24,503 bases of DNA from a virus. A program made the position numbers and the translations under genes. Numbering within the stretch: the stretch's first letter is position 1; each line of letters begins with the position of its first letter. A model generated the notes under the pieces. That model was given only the letters and a program-made list of their open reading frames with translations, was not told where the DNA came from and did no database searches. Of this stretch, positions 1-5,426 are shown in pieces. The stretch covers positions 1 through 24,503 of IMG/VR virus record IMGVR_UViG_3300028810_000010; one strand, written 5' to 3'.

Positions 1-108
1 CGTTGGCAGGCCACCCTCCCCCGTCGCGTCGAGAACGCAATCGACCGGTTCGGTTACCAGCGCGTGATCGCCAAGACTGTGGGACGCGACGCGATCGAGT
101 GGGCGTGA
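1..108 (+). CDS. C-terminal fragment of an unknown protein (partial)
   Basis: An open frame enters from the left edge and stops at TGA 106-108. The 35 visible residues run from RWQATLPRRVENAIDRFG to a C-terminal GRDAIEWA and look like a helical, basic-then-acidic protein tail. The family is not recognisable from this fragment. It is the gene immediately upstream of the first repeated promoter, whose -35 begins only 4 bases after the stop. Confidence 0.55.
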   Translation, partial: RWQATLPRRVENAIDRFGYQRVIAKTVGRDAIEWA

Positions 109-111
109 GGG

Positions 112-140
112 TTGCGTCGCCTGACGCGATGTGATAGAAT
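112..140 (+). promoter_or_regulatory. Promoter copy 1: extended -10, sigma70-like
   Basis: TTGCGT (112-117), exactly 17 bases, then TAGAAT (135-140) preceded by TGA, giving an extended -10 (TGATAGAAT). The block GGGTTGCGTCGC and the core ATGTGATA-AATTGT recur in promoter copy 2 (1154-1182). The transcript should start near 147, leaving a leader of about 25 nt ending in the GGGAAGGGAACCC element before the start at 172. Confidence 0.75.
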
Positions 141-155
141 TGTAGTAACACCAAG

Positions 156-168
156 GGGAAGGGAACCC
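156..168 (+). promoter_or_regulatory. SAS-like leader element 1 (ribosome-binding region)
   Basis: GGGAAGGGAACCC followed by GAG and the ATG at 172. It contains a purine-rich Shine-Dalgarno segment, but its flanking GGG and CCC are conserved beyond what ribosome binding needs. It matches 10 of 13 positions of the cluster K start-associated sequence GGGATAGGAGCCC (recalled from the literature). It fixes the start of the downstream gene. Confidence 0.75.
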
Positions 169-171
169 GAG

Positions 172-429
172 ATGCTCACCACGACCGAGATCCTGCGAGA
201 CCTGAACGTTTTCGTCATCGACGACAAGGACGCGCGCCTAGACGACACCACGGTGTGGATCCTCACCGCTGACACCTACGCGATCGGCCATGGGGACCTG
301 GACAACCGGACCGAGCTGGTCGGGGTATACGCCAGCCTCGACGCCCTGGCACGGGAGCTGCCGCTCAAGATGGCGCACCCCAGCTCGCGGATCTACAACC
401 CAATCGCGACGCAGGCAGTGGTGCAGTGA
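172..429 (+). CDS. Small unknown phage protein (85 aa)
   Basis: The protein begins MLTTTEILRDLNVFVIDD. The middle is a beta-rich stretch (TTVWILTADTYAIG), followed by ELVGVYASLDALARELPL. A strand followed by a GVYASLxA helix is common in small phage proteins of unknown function, so a compact alpha/beta domain is likely, but no role is known. The start is ATG 172 because the SAS-like element ends three bases earlier; an upstream in-frame TTG at 112 lies on the promoter -35. It is the first gene of a promoter-driven unit, and its stop overlaps the next ATG (TGATG). Confidence 0.75.
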   Translation: MLTTTEILRDLNVFVIDDKDARLDDTTVWILTADTYAIGHGDLDNRTELVGVYASLDALARELPLKMAHPSSRIYNPIATQAVVQ

Positions 430-560
430 TGTGGATCGTCATCATCATCATGGCCCTGCTCATCGGTTCGAGCAAGGGATGGTTCTGGGGCGTCCTGATC
501 ATGGCGGGCTGGCTGCTTTGCCTGCACGTCCGCAATCTCTACGTCCGCCGATACATGTGA
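429..560 (+). CDS. Small two-helix membrane protein (43 aa)
   Basis: ATG 429 shares one base with the stop of the upstream gene. The protein opens with a very hydrophobic segment (MWIVIIIMALLIG, residues 1-13), has a short SSKGWFWG turn, a second hydrophobic segment (residues 20-33), and a basic tail (HVRNLYVRRYM). The positive C-terminus suggests both ends face the cytoplasm. Its length and topology resemble small phage membrane proteins, but it lies far from the lysis genes and no function can be assigned. Support is the coupled start, uninterrupted coding and two clean helices. Confidence 0.6.
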   Translation: MWIVIIIMALLIGSSKGWFWGVLIMAGWLLCLHVRNLYVRRYM

Positions 561-564
561 CAGA

Positions 565-593
565 TTGTGCGGTTGACTCGGGTATGGTAGAAT
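565..593 (+). promoter_or_regulatory. Promoter copy 3: extended -10 (TGG-TAGAAT)
   Basis: TTGTGC (565-570), 17 bases, TAGAAT (588-593) with TGG immediately before the hexamer. The spacing equals that of promoter copies 1 and 2. A better-looking TTGACT at 573-578 is only 9 bases from the -10 and is not usable as its -35. The expected transcript start (about 600-601) falls on a GTG at 601, so initiation could be leaderless there. Confidence 0.6.
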
Positions 594-622
594 CGGCCCC
601 GTGAAAAGGGCACTCACCATAC

Positions 623-636
623 GGGAAGGGAGAGCC
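623..636 (+). promoter_or_regulatory. Divergent SAS-like leader element
   Basis: GGGAAGGGAGAGCC directly abuts GTG 637. The first nine bases match the other SAS-like elements; the CCC end is degenerate. It provides a strong Shine-Dalgarno for GTG 637 and is the main argument for that start over GTG 601. Confidence 0.6.
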
Positions 637-891
637 GTGGCATTCGCACGCACGCAAGGCATCGATTACGCCCCCACCTCAGTGGAGGACGTCCGAGACG
701 AGATCATCCAAGCCCGCGACGACGCAGTCCGAGTCCAAGACACGGAGTTCGCGCTGACACTGAGCTGGGTGATCGCCTACCTAGCCGAGTACGCCGACAT
801 GCTGTCCGACGACAGGATCGTCGAGGTACTGGAGGCCAGGCGTCGAGTCGAGGGATCAGCGGACGCCGTGACCATCCCATTCAACGTATGA
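637..891 (+). CDS. Small helical unknown protein (84 aa)
   Basis: The protein starts MAFARTQGIDYAPTSVEDVR and is almost entirely predicted helix, with alternating acidic/basic faces and a central hydrophobic helix (LTLSWVIAYLAEYADML). No family is recognised. The GTG 637 start is chosen for the SAS-like element just before it. An in-frame GTG at 601 would add 12 residues (MKRALTIREGRA) and sits exactly where the transcript is expected to begin, so a longer leaderless form is possible. The stop overlaps the next gene's ATG (ATGA at 888). Confidence 0.7.
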   Translation: MAFARTQGIDYAPTSVEDVRDEIIQARDDAVRVQDTEFALTLSWVIAYLAEYADMLSDDRIVEVLEARRRVEGSADAVTIPFNV

Positions 892-1133
892 GGACCGATA
901 AGGATATCGACCGCGACATCGCGGCGATCTTGGCAGAGAACGTCAGGAAATACCCGCCGGAGGAGGTGCAAGATGTCGTACCACCAGGACGCGATCCAAC
1001 GGGCGCTAGACTCACTGAGCGCCGCGTGCACGGAGACGGGGCAACTCAGCCAGTCGCAGCGTTTGGCAAGCGACAGCATGGACATCATGGCCCTCCACCT
1101 GATGCTCGTGATCATCCACCGACAGCTGGTTAG
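888..1133 (+). CDS. Possible small protein overlapping the next gene (81 aa)
   Basis: ATG 888 overlaps the preceding stop (ATGA), the normal coupling in this array. The first 28 residues (MRTDKDIDRDIAAILAENVR and onward) look like a genuine charged helix. From about 973 the frame runs under the better supported 973-1176 gene and becomes Pro/Gly/Arg/His-rich, as a shadow frame would. Either two genes overlap by 161 bases, or only the N-terminal part matters, or the two frames were once one gene. Function unknown. Confidence 0.35.
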   Translation: MRTDKDIDRDIAAILAENVRKYPPEEVQDVVPPGRDPTGARLTERRVHGDGATQPVAAFGKRQHGHHGPPPDARDHPPTAG

Positions 1134-1176
1134 GATCGCGGAAAGGCCAGGGGTTGCGTCGCGTCGCCCCATGTGA
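973..1176 (+). CDS. Small helical unknown protein (67 aa)
   Basis: A strong Shine-Dalgarno (GGAGGAGG, 958-965) precedes ATG 973. The sequence MSYHQDAIQRALDSLSAACT continues as amphipathic helices, including a hydrophobic stretch (DIMALHLMLVIIHRQLVRIA). No family is recognised. The last codons overlap promoter copy 2: the stop TGA (1174-1176) is also the TGN of its extended -10, so regulatory and coding signals are fused here. Confidence 0.65.
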   Translation: MSYHQDAIQRALDSLSAACTETGQLSQSQRLASDSMDIMALHLMLVIIHRQLVRIAERPGVASRRPM

Positions 1177-1182
1177 TATAAT
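1154..1182 (+). promoter_or_regulatory. Promoter copy 2: extended -10 (TGA-TATAAT)
   Basis: TTGCGT (1154-1159), 17 bases, consensus TATAAT (1177-1182) with a TGA extension. The 15-base core ATGTGATATAATTGT (1171-1185) occurs identically on the minus strand at 24400-24414. The expected start near 1189 gives a leader of about 45 nt. Confidence 0.8.
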
Positions 1183-1192
1183 TGTCATAGAC

Positions 1193-1231
1193 GGGGCGGC
1201 ACCAGCCCCCCGCAACCGGGGAAGGGAACCC
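1193..1231 (+). promoter_or_regulatory. GC-rich leader hairpins plus SAS-like element 2
   Basis: GGGAAGGGAACCC (1219-1231) is identical to element 1 and is followed by GAA and ATG 1235. Upstream lie two mutually exclusive short hairpins: GGGGC (1193-1197) with GCCCC (1205-1209), and CCCCG (1208-1212) with CGGGG (1217-1221). The second would pair with the start of the SAS-like element. The other promoter copies lack this insert. Confidence 0.55.
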
Positions 1232-1234
1232 GAA

Positions 1235-1927
1235 ATGCCACGCAGCACGAAGTCTCGCCGAGCACAGGCCCAGCCCGTCATCGTCGACGAGGTGCAGGAC
1301 GAGCAGGTCGAGCAGGCGCTAGACAACGCCGAGTCCGTCAACAACACCGAGATCGCCGCTGCCGACGAGCTGGTCCGTGAGACGCAGGAGGTCGAGACCC
1401 TCCACCCGGACGGCGGCCCGACCCCCGCACTGCACGCCCGTGACTTCAACTGGGACGCCATGCGCTGGATGCCGCCGAAGACCAACGGCTCGCGGCCCTG
1501 CCTCTGCAACCGCCTGCGCGGCCACGAGTGCGATCTCACCACGAAGAGCCGGTTCGCCATCGGCCACGATGCCCGCTTCAAGGGCAAGCTGCAGACGGCC
1601 TTCCGTGCCGGAGTGCAACTGCCCTGGACCTTCGAGACGGGCGACACGCTCACCGACACCGAGGGTACCAGCCGGGTGCTGAGCGAGCCCACGGAGCAGA
1701 TGCTGGCAGCCGACCAGATCGCCCGGATGGTGGCACCCAAGCTCCTGCCCCACGTGACCCACGAGTCGCGGGGCGCCAGGCTCCAGATTCTGGACGCAGC
1801 GGCTGGGACAGCCGTCCCGCAGACCGCCGTGGATCACCCGAAGGCGGACGAGGACCTCACCGACGCCGATCTGGCCGACGTCGTGGACGACGCGGAAGGC
1901 GTGGACGCCCAGTTCGTCGAGAACTGA
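1235..1927 (+). CDS. Unknown protein with CxC...GHxC...GHDARxK motif (230 aa)
   Basis: The N-terminus (1-60) is basic then strongly acidic and probably disordered. The centre has RPCLCNRLRGHEC (Cys 89, 91, 99; His 97) followed by SRFAIGHDARFKGKL (105-119). A Cys-rich stretch followed by F-x-x-GHDA-x-x-K recurs in hypothetical proteins of actinobacterial phages and suggests a small zinc-binding nucleic-acid domain; that role is inference. The C-terminus (200-230) is very acidic. ATG 1235 follows the SAS-like element by three bases. It is the longest gene of the array, the first of its transcription unit, and overlaps the next start by one base. Confidence 0.8.
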   Translation: MPRSTKSRRAQAQPVIVDEVQDEQVEQALDNAESVNNTEIAAADELVRETQEVETLHPDGGPTPALHARDFNWDAMRWMPPKTNGSRPCLCNRLRGHECDLTTKSRFAIGHDARFKGKLQTAFRAGVQLPWTFETGDTLTDTEGTSRVLSEPTEQMLAADQIARMVAPKLLPHVTHESRGARLQILDAAAGTAVPQTAVDHPKADEDLTDADLADVVDDAEGVDAQFVEN

Positions 1928-2205
1928 TGGGGCTGATCGATCGGGTGCTTGGCCTGGATGAACCGGCCAAGTGCCCGATGCACCCCCGGGCTAAGATGCC
2001 CTGCCGTCAGTGCCAGAGGATGAAGGAGCAGGCACGCGGCTTCCAACCGGAGACTCGGACCAAATACGGTCCGCGAGGCGGCAAGAAGATCACCCGCACA
2101 GGTAACCGGGTCGACGGAGCTGGGAACGTCTGGTGCGGCGCCTGTGACTGCCGCATCATGAACAACCGATGCACGAACGCGCGTTGCTCGACAAGGAGCA
2201 GATGA
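1927..2205 (+). CDS. Small Cys-rich putative zinc-ribbon protein (92 aa)
   Basis: Two Cys clusters are visible: C16-x2-H19...C26-x2-C29 near the N-terminus, and C70-x2-C73-x-C75...C82...C87 at the C-terminus, separated by a basic, Gly-rich middle. This suggests two small metal-binding knuckles flanking a nucleic-acid-contacting segment, but no family is recognised. ATG 1927 overlaps the upstream stop by one base. The stop (2203-2205) overlaps the next start. Confidence 0.7.
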   Translation: MGLIDRVLGLDEPAKCPMHPRAKMPCRQCQRMKEQARGFQPETRTKYGPRGGKKITRTGNRVDGAGNVWCGACDCRIMNNRCTNARCSTRSR

Positions 2206-2882
2206 TGACACGGTCATGGTGGCGGGCACCAGAGGATCCGTCCGAGCGCGATCGACGCCCTTGGCTGATGGCGCACGGCATCACGCCGATGAACCGCTCC
2301 ACCCGGCTGTGGGACATGGAGATCACAGCCCACCTGCTTCCGCACAGGACCGAACGTGTCGGCTCCCTGGACATGGCTCGGACCGCGCTTAACCAGCAGC
2401 GAGCCGGACACAAAATCGACCCGATTAAGTGGCAGGGTAGCCAGAGTATGGCGACCGGTCGCGCGTACGACTGGTGCTATTGCATCGAGGCGGTCGATAC
2501 CGAGGCGGACGGGCGGGTCTCCTGCATCTGCCAGTGCTGTGACTGCAAGCCGCCCGGCAAGGGCGCGACGCAGGTCCATTGGCGCAAGCGCAAGCACGCG
2601 CACGACATCCGGGTCGGCATGATCCGGCACCAGCAGGAGAACAACACTCGCTGGATCCGGCTCGGCCGATTCATCGAGAGCCTGGTCTGGGACTACGAGC
2701 ACGGATATTGGTTCTGGCAACGTTGGGGCTGGTTCGCTGACGACAGCCCGGTCTCCCAGGGTGGCGACACCCTGCACGACGACGAAGTCTACGAAGAGCC
2801 CGATACACCGCACGAGCCGATCAACTGGTACAAGAAGAAGTCTGACCCCGAGGAGGACGCGGAAAGTAATGGTAGGCCCTAG
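2205..2882 (+). CDS. Unknown Trp- and Cys-rich protein (225 aa)
   Basis: ATG 2205 lies 6 bases after AAGGAG (2193-2198); ATG 2202 is directly adjacent and equally in frame. The protein is rich in Trp, with a Cys patch at 91-114 (CYC, then CICQCCDC) followed by KPPGKG and a basic segment (HWRKRKHAH), and an aromatic stretch (YEHGYWFWQRWGWF, 165-178). The tail is acidic. The Cys/Lys region could bind metal or nucleic acid. No homologous family is recognised. Confidence 0.7.
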   Translation: MTRSWWRAPEDPSERDRRPWLMAHGITPMNRSTRLWDMEITAHLLPHRTERVGSLDMARTALNQQRAGHKIDPIKWQGSQSMATGRAYDWCYCIEAVDTEADGRVSCICQCCDCKPPGKGATQVHWRKRKHAHDIRVGMIRHQQENNTRWIRLGRFIESLVWDYEHGYWFWQRWGWFADDSPVSQGGDTLHDDEVYEEPDTPHEPINWYKKKSDPEEDAESNGRP

Positions 2883-3231
2883 GAGATCCAGCACACTGGA
2901 AGAGCTGACCGACGAGCAGGTCTGGTGCCATTCATTCGGGCACAACTGGAGCGACCCGCCCGTGGTCGAGACCAACCTCCGGGTTGGGGTGGTGGTCCAG
3001 CTGCGACAGGATCACCACTGCGACAACGGGTGCGGATGCACTAAGGGACACTACGTCCACCCGCCATCGGGTCGCCGCTGGGGATGGAAGCGTCGGGCCG
3101 GTGAGGGGTACGGCATTGACGGTGGGTTCTCCCGCGAAGACTTCGTCGCCGAATGGCTAAAGCGAGTCATGCACGATCGGGCAAGCAAACCGGTACCGCT
3201 ACCTTACCAGCGTCGGAGGCGGAACGCATGA
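2869..3231 (+). CDS. Small putative zinc-binding protein (120 aa)
   Basis: ATG 2869 follows a GAGGAGG/GGAAAG purine stretch and overlaps the upstream gene by 14 bases. The protein has WCHSFGHNW (Cys 20, His 25), then DHHCDNGCGCTKGH (Cys 51, 55, 57; His 61) and a basic C-terminus. A WC-x-x-FGH-x-W start followed by a Cys cluster is common in small actinophage proteins of unknown function and looks like a split zinc knuckle. The stop overlaps the next ATG. Confidence 0.7.
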   Translation: MVGPRRSSTLEELTDEQVWCHSFGHNWSDPPVVETNLRVGVVVQLRQDHHCDNGCGCTKGHYVHPPSGRRWGWKRRAGEGYGIDGGFSREDFVAEWLKRVMHDRASKPVPLPYQRRRRNA

Positions 3232-3476
3232 TGCAGCGGCTGGCTGATCGGACGGCCATCATCCGCGAGATGCGCGTCGGCCCAGCGATCATCGCAGACG
3301 AGCTATTCGAGTTGCGAGCCGGACGGGACCGCGCCGAGCGCCTTATGGCAGGCGAACCGCCGTCGACCAATCTTGGCGCCGGAATCCAACTCGGTGCCCG
3401 GATCATCCTCGGTCGAGTACACGACCCGGAAGTCTGGGTCCGAGCGCTAACCAATCTAGGAGACGATCTACCGTGA
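3228..3476 (+). CDS. Small helical unknown protein (82 aa)
   Basis: GGAGG (3215-3219) is 8 bases before ATG 3228, which overlaps the upstream stop (ATGA). The protein begins MMQRLADRTAIIREMRVG and is largely charged helix (DELFELRAGRDRAERLMAG), followed by a Gly-rich hydrophobic stretch. It could be a small coiled-coil oligomer. No family is recognised. The stop overlaps the GTG of the next gene. Confidence 0.65.
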   Translation: MMQRLADRTAIIREMRVGPAIIADELFELRAGRDRAERLMAGEPPSTNLGAGIQLGARIILGRVHDPEVWVRALTNLGDDLP

Positions 3477-3772
3477 GCTGGGACTGGGACCCATTCCGTC
3501 ACACCGAATTCGGCCGCACCGCCAACGATGAAGTGGTGATCTACTGCCACAACTGTGGCATGGAGGACAACATCGGCCCAGTCGAGGGGATGCTGGTCTC
3601 GGAGCTGATCGACAAGTGGCTCCAGCACGTGCGGCGATCGCACCGGATGACGCCCGAGGACACGCGGACCTACAGCGCGCCCGGCAAGCGATTCGTCCCG
3701 GGTCCGCCGCTAGACACGCACATCATCAAGCTCGACGGCGATCGGACCGAGGTGTGGGGTCATTATGCCTGA
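3473..3772 (+). CDS. Small C2H2-type putative zinc-finger protein (99 aa)
   Basis: GTG 3473 overlaps the previous stop (GTGA), with AGGAG 10 bases upstream. The central motif is YCHNCGM (Cys 25, Cys 28), a helix (LVSELIDKWLQ), then HVRRSH (His 52, His 57). That is C-x2-C, about 23 residues, H-x4-H, consistent with a C2H2 finger. The helix before the His pair and the surrounding basic residues suggest nucleic-acid binding, which is inference. Confidence 0.7.
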   Translation: MSWDWDPFRHTEFGRTANDEVVIYCHNCGMEDNIGPVEGMLVSELIDKWLQHVRRSHRMTPEDTRTYSAPGKRFVPGPPLDTHIIKLDGDRTEVWGHYA

Positions 3773-4082
3773 TGAAGACCCCGACGCCCAGATGAAGGCC
3801 GATTTGGTCATGCACACCATGAACGAGATTGCCCGTGAAAAAACCAGTATGGCGGTGGTCCACGCCTACATGCACATGGCAAGCCACGCCATTCACACTG
3901 CAATCAACACCATCTACGCCGAGCTGGAAGCCGAGGGCGAGCCAACCGAGGTGTGCGGCGTGCTCTCCGGCTACTGGAATGAGTTCGCTCGGGCTATGAT
4001 GCACTTCCACCTAGAAGTACCCTGCAACCACGAGGAGCCCCCGAATGGCGACACGCTCGGTCAAGATCACTGTAACGATTGA
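3765..4082 (+). CDS. Small helical, Met/His-rich unknown protein (105 aa)
   Basis: ATG 3765 overlaps the upstream gene by 8 bases. The protein is mostly helix with many Met and His residues (MHTMNEIAREK, VVHAYMHMASHAIHTAIN), an acidic middle and a Cys/His-containing end (VPCNHEEPP...DHCND). Those residues could bind a metal, but no motif is recognised. It overlaps the following gene by 38 bases, the longest well-supported overlap in this part of the array. Confidence 0.6.
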   Translation: MPDEDPDAQMKADLVMHTMNEIAREKTSMAVVHAYMHMASHAIHTAINTIYAELEAEGEPTEVCGVLSGYWNEFARAMMHFHLEVPCNHEEPPNGDTLGQDHCND

Positions 4083-4335
4083 GGACGGTGCCCACGGCGA
4101 CCACTTGGGCGAGGCCAGCGCGATCGTCAGTCTGCGGACGGACCTGCTGACCGGCATATTCACCGACAGCGCGCAGGACTGGTACTCGTCGATGGTCAGC
4201 TCGCTGGGCACCCTGGCTTACCGGGACGCGTTCCCGCGATCGGGCCGAGAGCTACCGGTGCAGACCCGCAGCGTATACCAGCCGTTGGACGTCGCGGCTG
4301 CACTCGCCGACATAGATAGGCTCGAAGGGCAGTGA
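4045..4335 (+). CDS. Unknown small protein (96 aa)
   Basis: GAGGAG precedes ATG 4045. The protein opens with an alternating strand (MATRSVKITVTIEDGAHG) followed by GEASAIVSLRTDLLTGIFTDSAQDW and a C-terminal helix (LDVAAALADIDRLEG). A compact alpha/beta fold is likely. No family is recognised. The stop overlaps the GTG of the next membrane protein. Confidence 0.65.
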   Translation: MATRSVKITVTIEDGAHGDHLGEASAIVSLRTDLLTGIFTDSAQDWYSSMVSSLGTLAYRDAFPRSGRELPVQTRSVYQPLDVAAALADIDRLEGQ

Positions 4336-4499
4336 CCACCGCCCGTCTGCTGATGTTCGTCTCCGCCACACTGGCCTTTTGTACGGTCTATTTCGTGATG
4401 GAGGGCGGAATCAAGGCGGTGTTCTGGCTGGGCATGATGGTCTCGATTGGTGCATCCGGGCTCATCGGGTTCATGGTGGGGAGAGCGAGCAAAAGATGA
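4332..4499 (+). CDS. Small two-helix membrane protein (55 aa)
   Basis: GTG 4332 overlaps the upstream stop (GTGA). Two hydrophobic segments (about 5-23 and 29-49) are separated by a short MEGGIKA turn, and the protein ends in RASKR. The topology is probably both ends in. It resembles 429-560 and 6126-6332 in size and layout but not in sequence. The stop overlaps the next ATG. Role unknown. Confidence 0.6.
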   Translation: MTTARLLMFVSATLAFCTVYFVMEGGIKAVFWLGMMVSIGASGLIGFMVGRASKR

Positions 4500-4783
4500 T
4501 CATCAACGCAATCAACTACGCGGGGTTGGTCGGACACTACGTCCGGATGGAACGACTGTCTACGGTCGAGGAGTTGGCCGCGACCCAGGAGCAGACGGTC
4601 GGCATGGAGGCCAACGTCGCCGCAGTTATGGACGACGGCAACGACGTTATCGTGATCGGCGACTACGGCGAAACCTGGCGAATCACCGGGCACGACGCCA
4701 TGGACTGGACGTTCACGATTTGGGCCAGCGAAGAGGCGGCCGAGAAATCGCGCCTCCGGCCGAGAGAGGTCAAGAAGCAATGA
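4496..4783 (+). CDS. Unknown small acidic protein (95 aa)
   Basis: ATG 4496 overlaps the preceding stop. The protein has an N-terminal helix with Tyr and Met (NAINYAGLVGHYVRMERL), an acidic middle and an alternating strand region (NDVIVIGDYGETWRITGHD), then DWTFTIWASEEAAEKS and a basic tail. It is probably a small soluble alpha/beta protein. No family is recognised. The stop overlaps the next start (ATGA). Confidence 0.65.
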   Translation: MIINAINYAGLVGHYVRMERLSTVEELAATQEQTVGMEANVAAVMDDGNDVIVIGDYGETWRITGHDAMDWTFTIWASEEAAEKSRLRPREVKKQ

Positions 4784-4983
4784 GTCGTCCCCATCCCTTC
4801 GCCGCAGTCACCATCGTGGTTGTCCCGCTTGACGAGGACGGCCGACCGGTGCCGTCGCAGACTGTAACCGTGGTCGGCATCGGTGGGGTGCAGCTCGAAG
4901 CCGATGACGCCCTCATCAAGTGGCGGCTGGACCGAGTGGCCGATCGCCGGTTCACCGTCATCGGACTAACGGAGTGGATATGA
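4780..4983 (+). CDS. Unknown small beta-rich protein (67 aa)
   Basis: ATG 4780 overlaps the upstream stop. The sequence alternates hydrophobic residues as in a beta sandwich or barrel (AAVTIVVVPLDEDGRPVP, QTVTVVGIGGVQLE) and ends RRFTVIGLTEWI. No catalytic or metal-binding residues stand out. Function unknown. It is coupled to the next gene by ATGA. Confidence 0.6.
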   Translation: MSRPHPFAAVTIVVVPLDEDGRPVPSQTVTVVGIGGVQLEADDALIKWRLDRVADRRFTVIGLTEWI

Positions 4984-5222
4984 CCGCGCCGAGACGTCGC
5001 CCTGGATTCGATCCGGGCGGCTGGGAGTCGGGTGGATGGCCGATCTACGGCCACAAGCGCTACCGACTCTGGGTTCCTCCTGGAACGAGCCTCAACACCC
5101 GATGGGGAATCCTGATTCGAGAGGACGTCAGCGCGCGGGGACAGCTGGCGATCCTGAACGCGATTCCGCTGTTTGACTTGAACAGCTCGGGCCACATCGT
5201 GATGTATCGGCGTCAGGCATGA
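4980..5222 (+). CDS. Unknown small basic protein (80 aa)
   Basis: ATG 4980 overlaps the preceding stop. The N-terminus is Arg/Gly/Trp-rich (RRRPGFDPGGWESGGWPIYG), followed by YRLWVPPGTS and a beta-rich C-terminal half ending in SSGHIVMYRRQA. No family is recognised. The stop overlaps the next start by ATGA. Confidence 0.6.
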   Translation: MTAPRRRPGFDPGGWESGGWPIYGHKRYRLWVPPGTSLNTRWGILIREDVSARGQLAILNAIPLFDLNSSGHIVMYRRQA

Positions 5223-5392
5223 CGCCCGAGGAGGAGGCCTGGCTCGAATCGCTGCCCCGAGTGACTCTCGATCAACGCATCTATTACTGGGAATGGCGTC
5301 ACGAGCTGGAGCGACCGAGGCCCTCCGAGAGGGTGCGACCGTACGTCGTGTGGCGTAAGGAAGAGCACATTGTGGGCTGGTTCGAGGAATGA
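5219..5392 (+). CDS. Small charged unknown protein (57 aa)
   Basis: ATG 5219 overlaps the previous stop (ATGA). The protein is highly charged and rich in Trp, Glu and Arg (MTPEEEAWLESLPRVTLDQR, then YYWEWRHELERPRPSERVRP). Its stop TGA (5390-5392) doubles as the TGN extension of the next promoter, the same fusion seen at 1174-1176. Function unknown. Confidence 0.6.
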   Translation: MTPEEEAWLESLPRVTLDQRIYYWEWRHELERPRPSERVRPYVVWRKEEHIVGWFEE

Positions 5393-5398
5393 TATACT
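5370..5398 (+). promoter_or_regulatory. Promoter copy 4: extended -10 (TGA-TATACT)
   Basis: TTGTGG (5370-5375), 17 bases, TATACT (5393-5398) with the TGA extension supplied by the upstream gene's stop codon. The whole -35 lies inside the upstream coding region. The expected start near 5405 gives a leader of about 22 nt containing the SAS-like element. Confidence 0.7.
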
Positions 5399-5410
5399 GG
5401 GGTATAGAGA

Positions 5411-5423
5411 GGGAAGGGACCCC
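5411..5423 (+). promoter_or_regulatory. SAS-like leader element (copy at 5411)
   Basis: GGGAAGGGACCCC, then AAG and ATG 5427. It is the same length and has the same flanking GGG/CCC as the elements at 156 and 1219, with a one-base difference in the core. It sets the downstream start. Confidence 0.7.
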
Positions 5424-5426
5424 AAG

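Noticed and set aside
573-578. TTGACT as the -35 of the promoter before 601/637
   Set aside because: It is the best -35 hexamer by sequence but is only 9 bases from the -10. TTGTGC at 565-570 gives the same 17-base spacing as the sister promoters.
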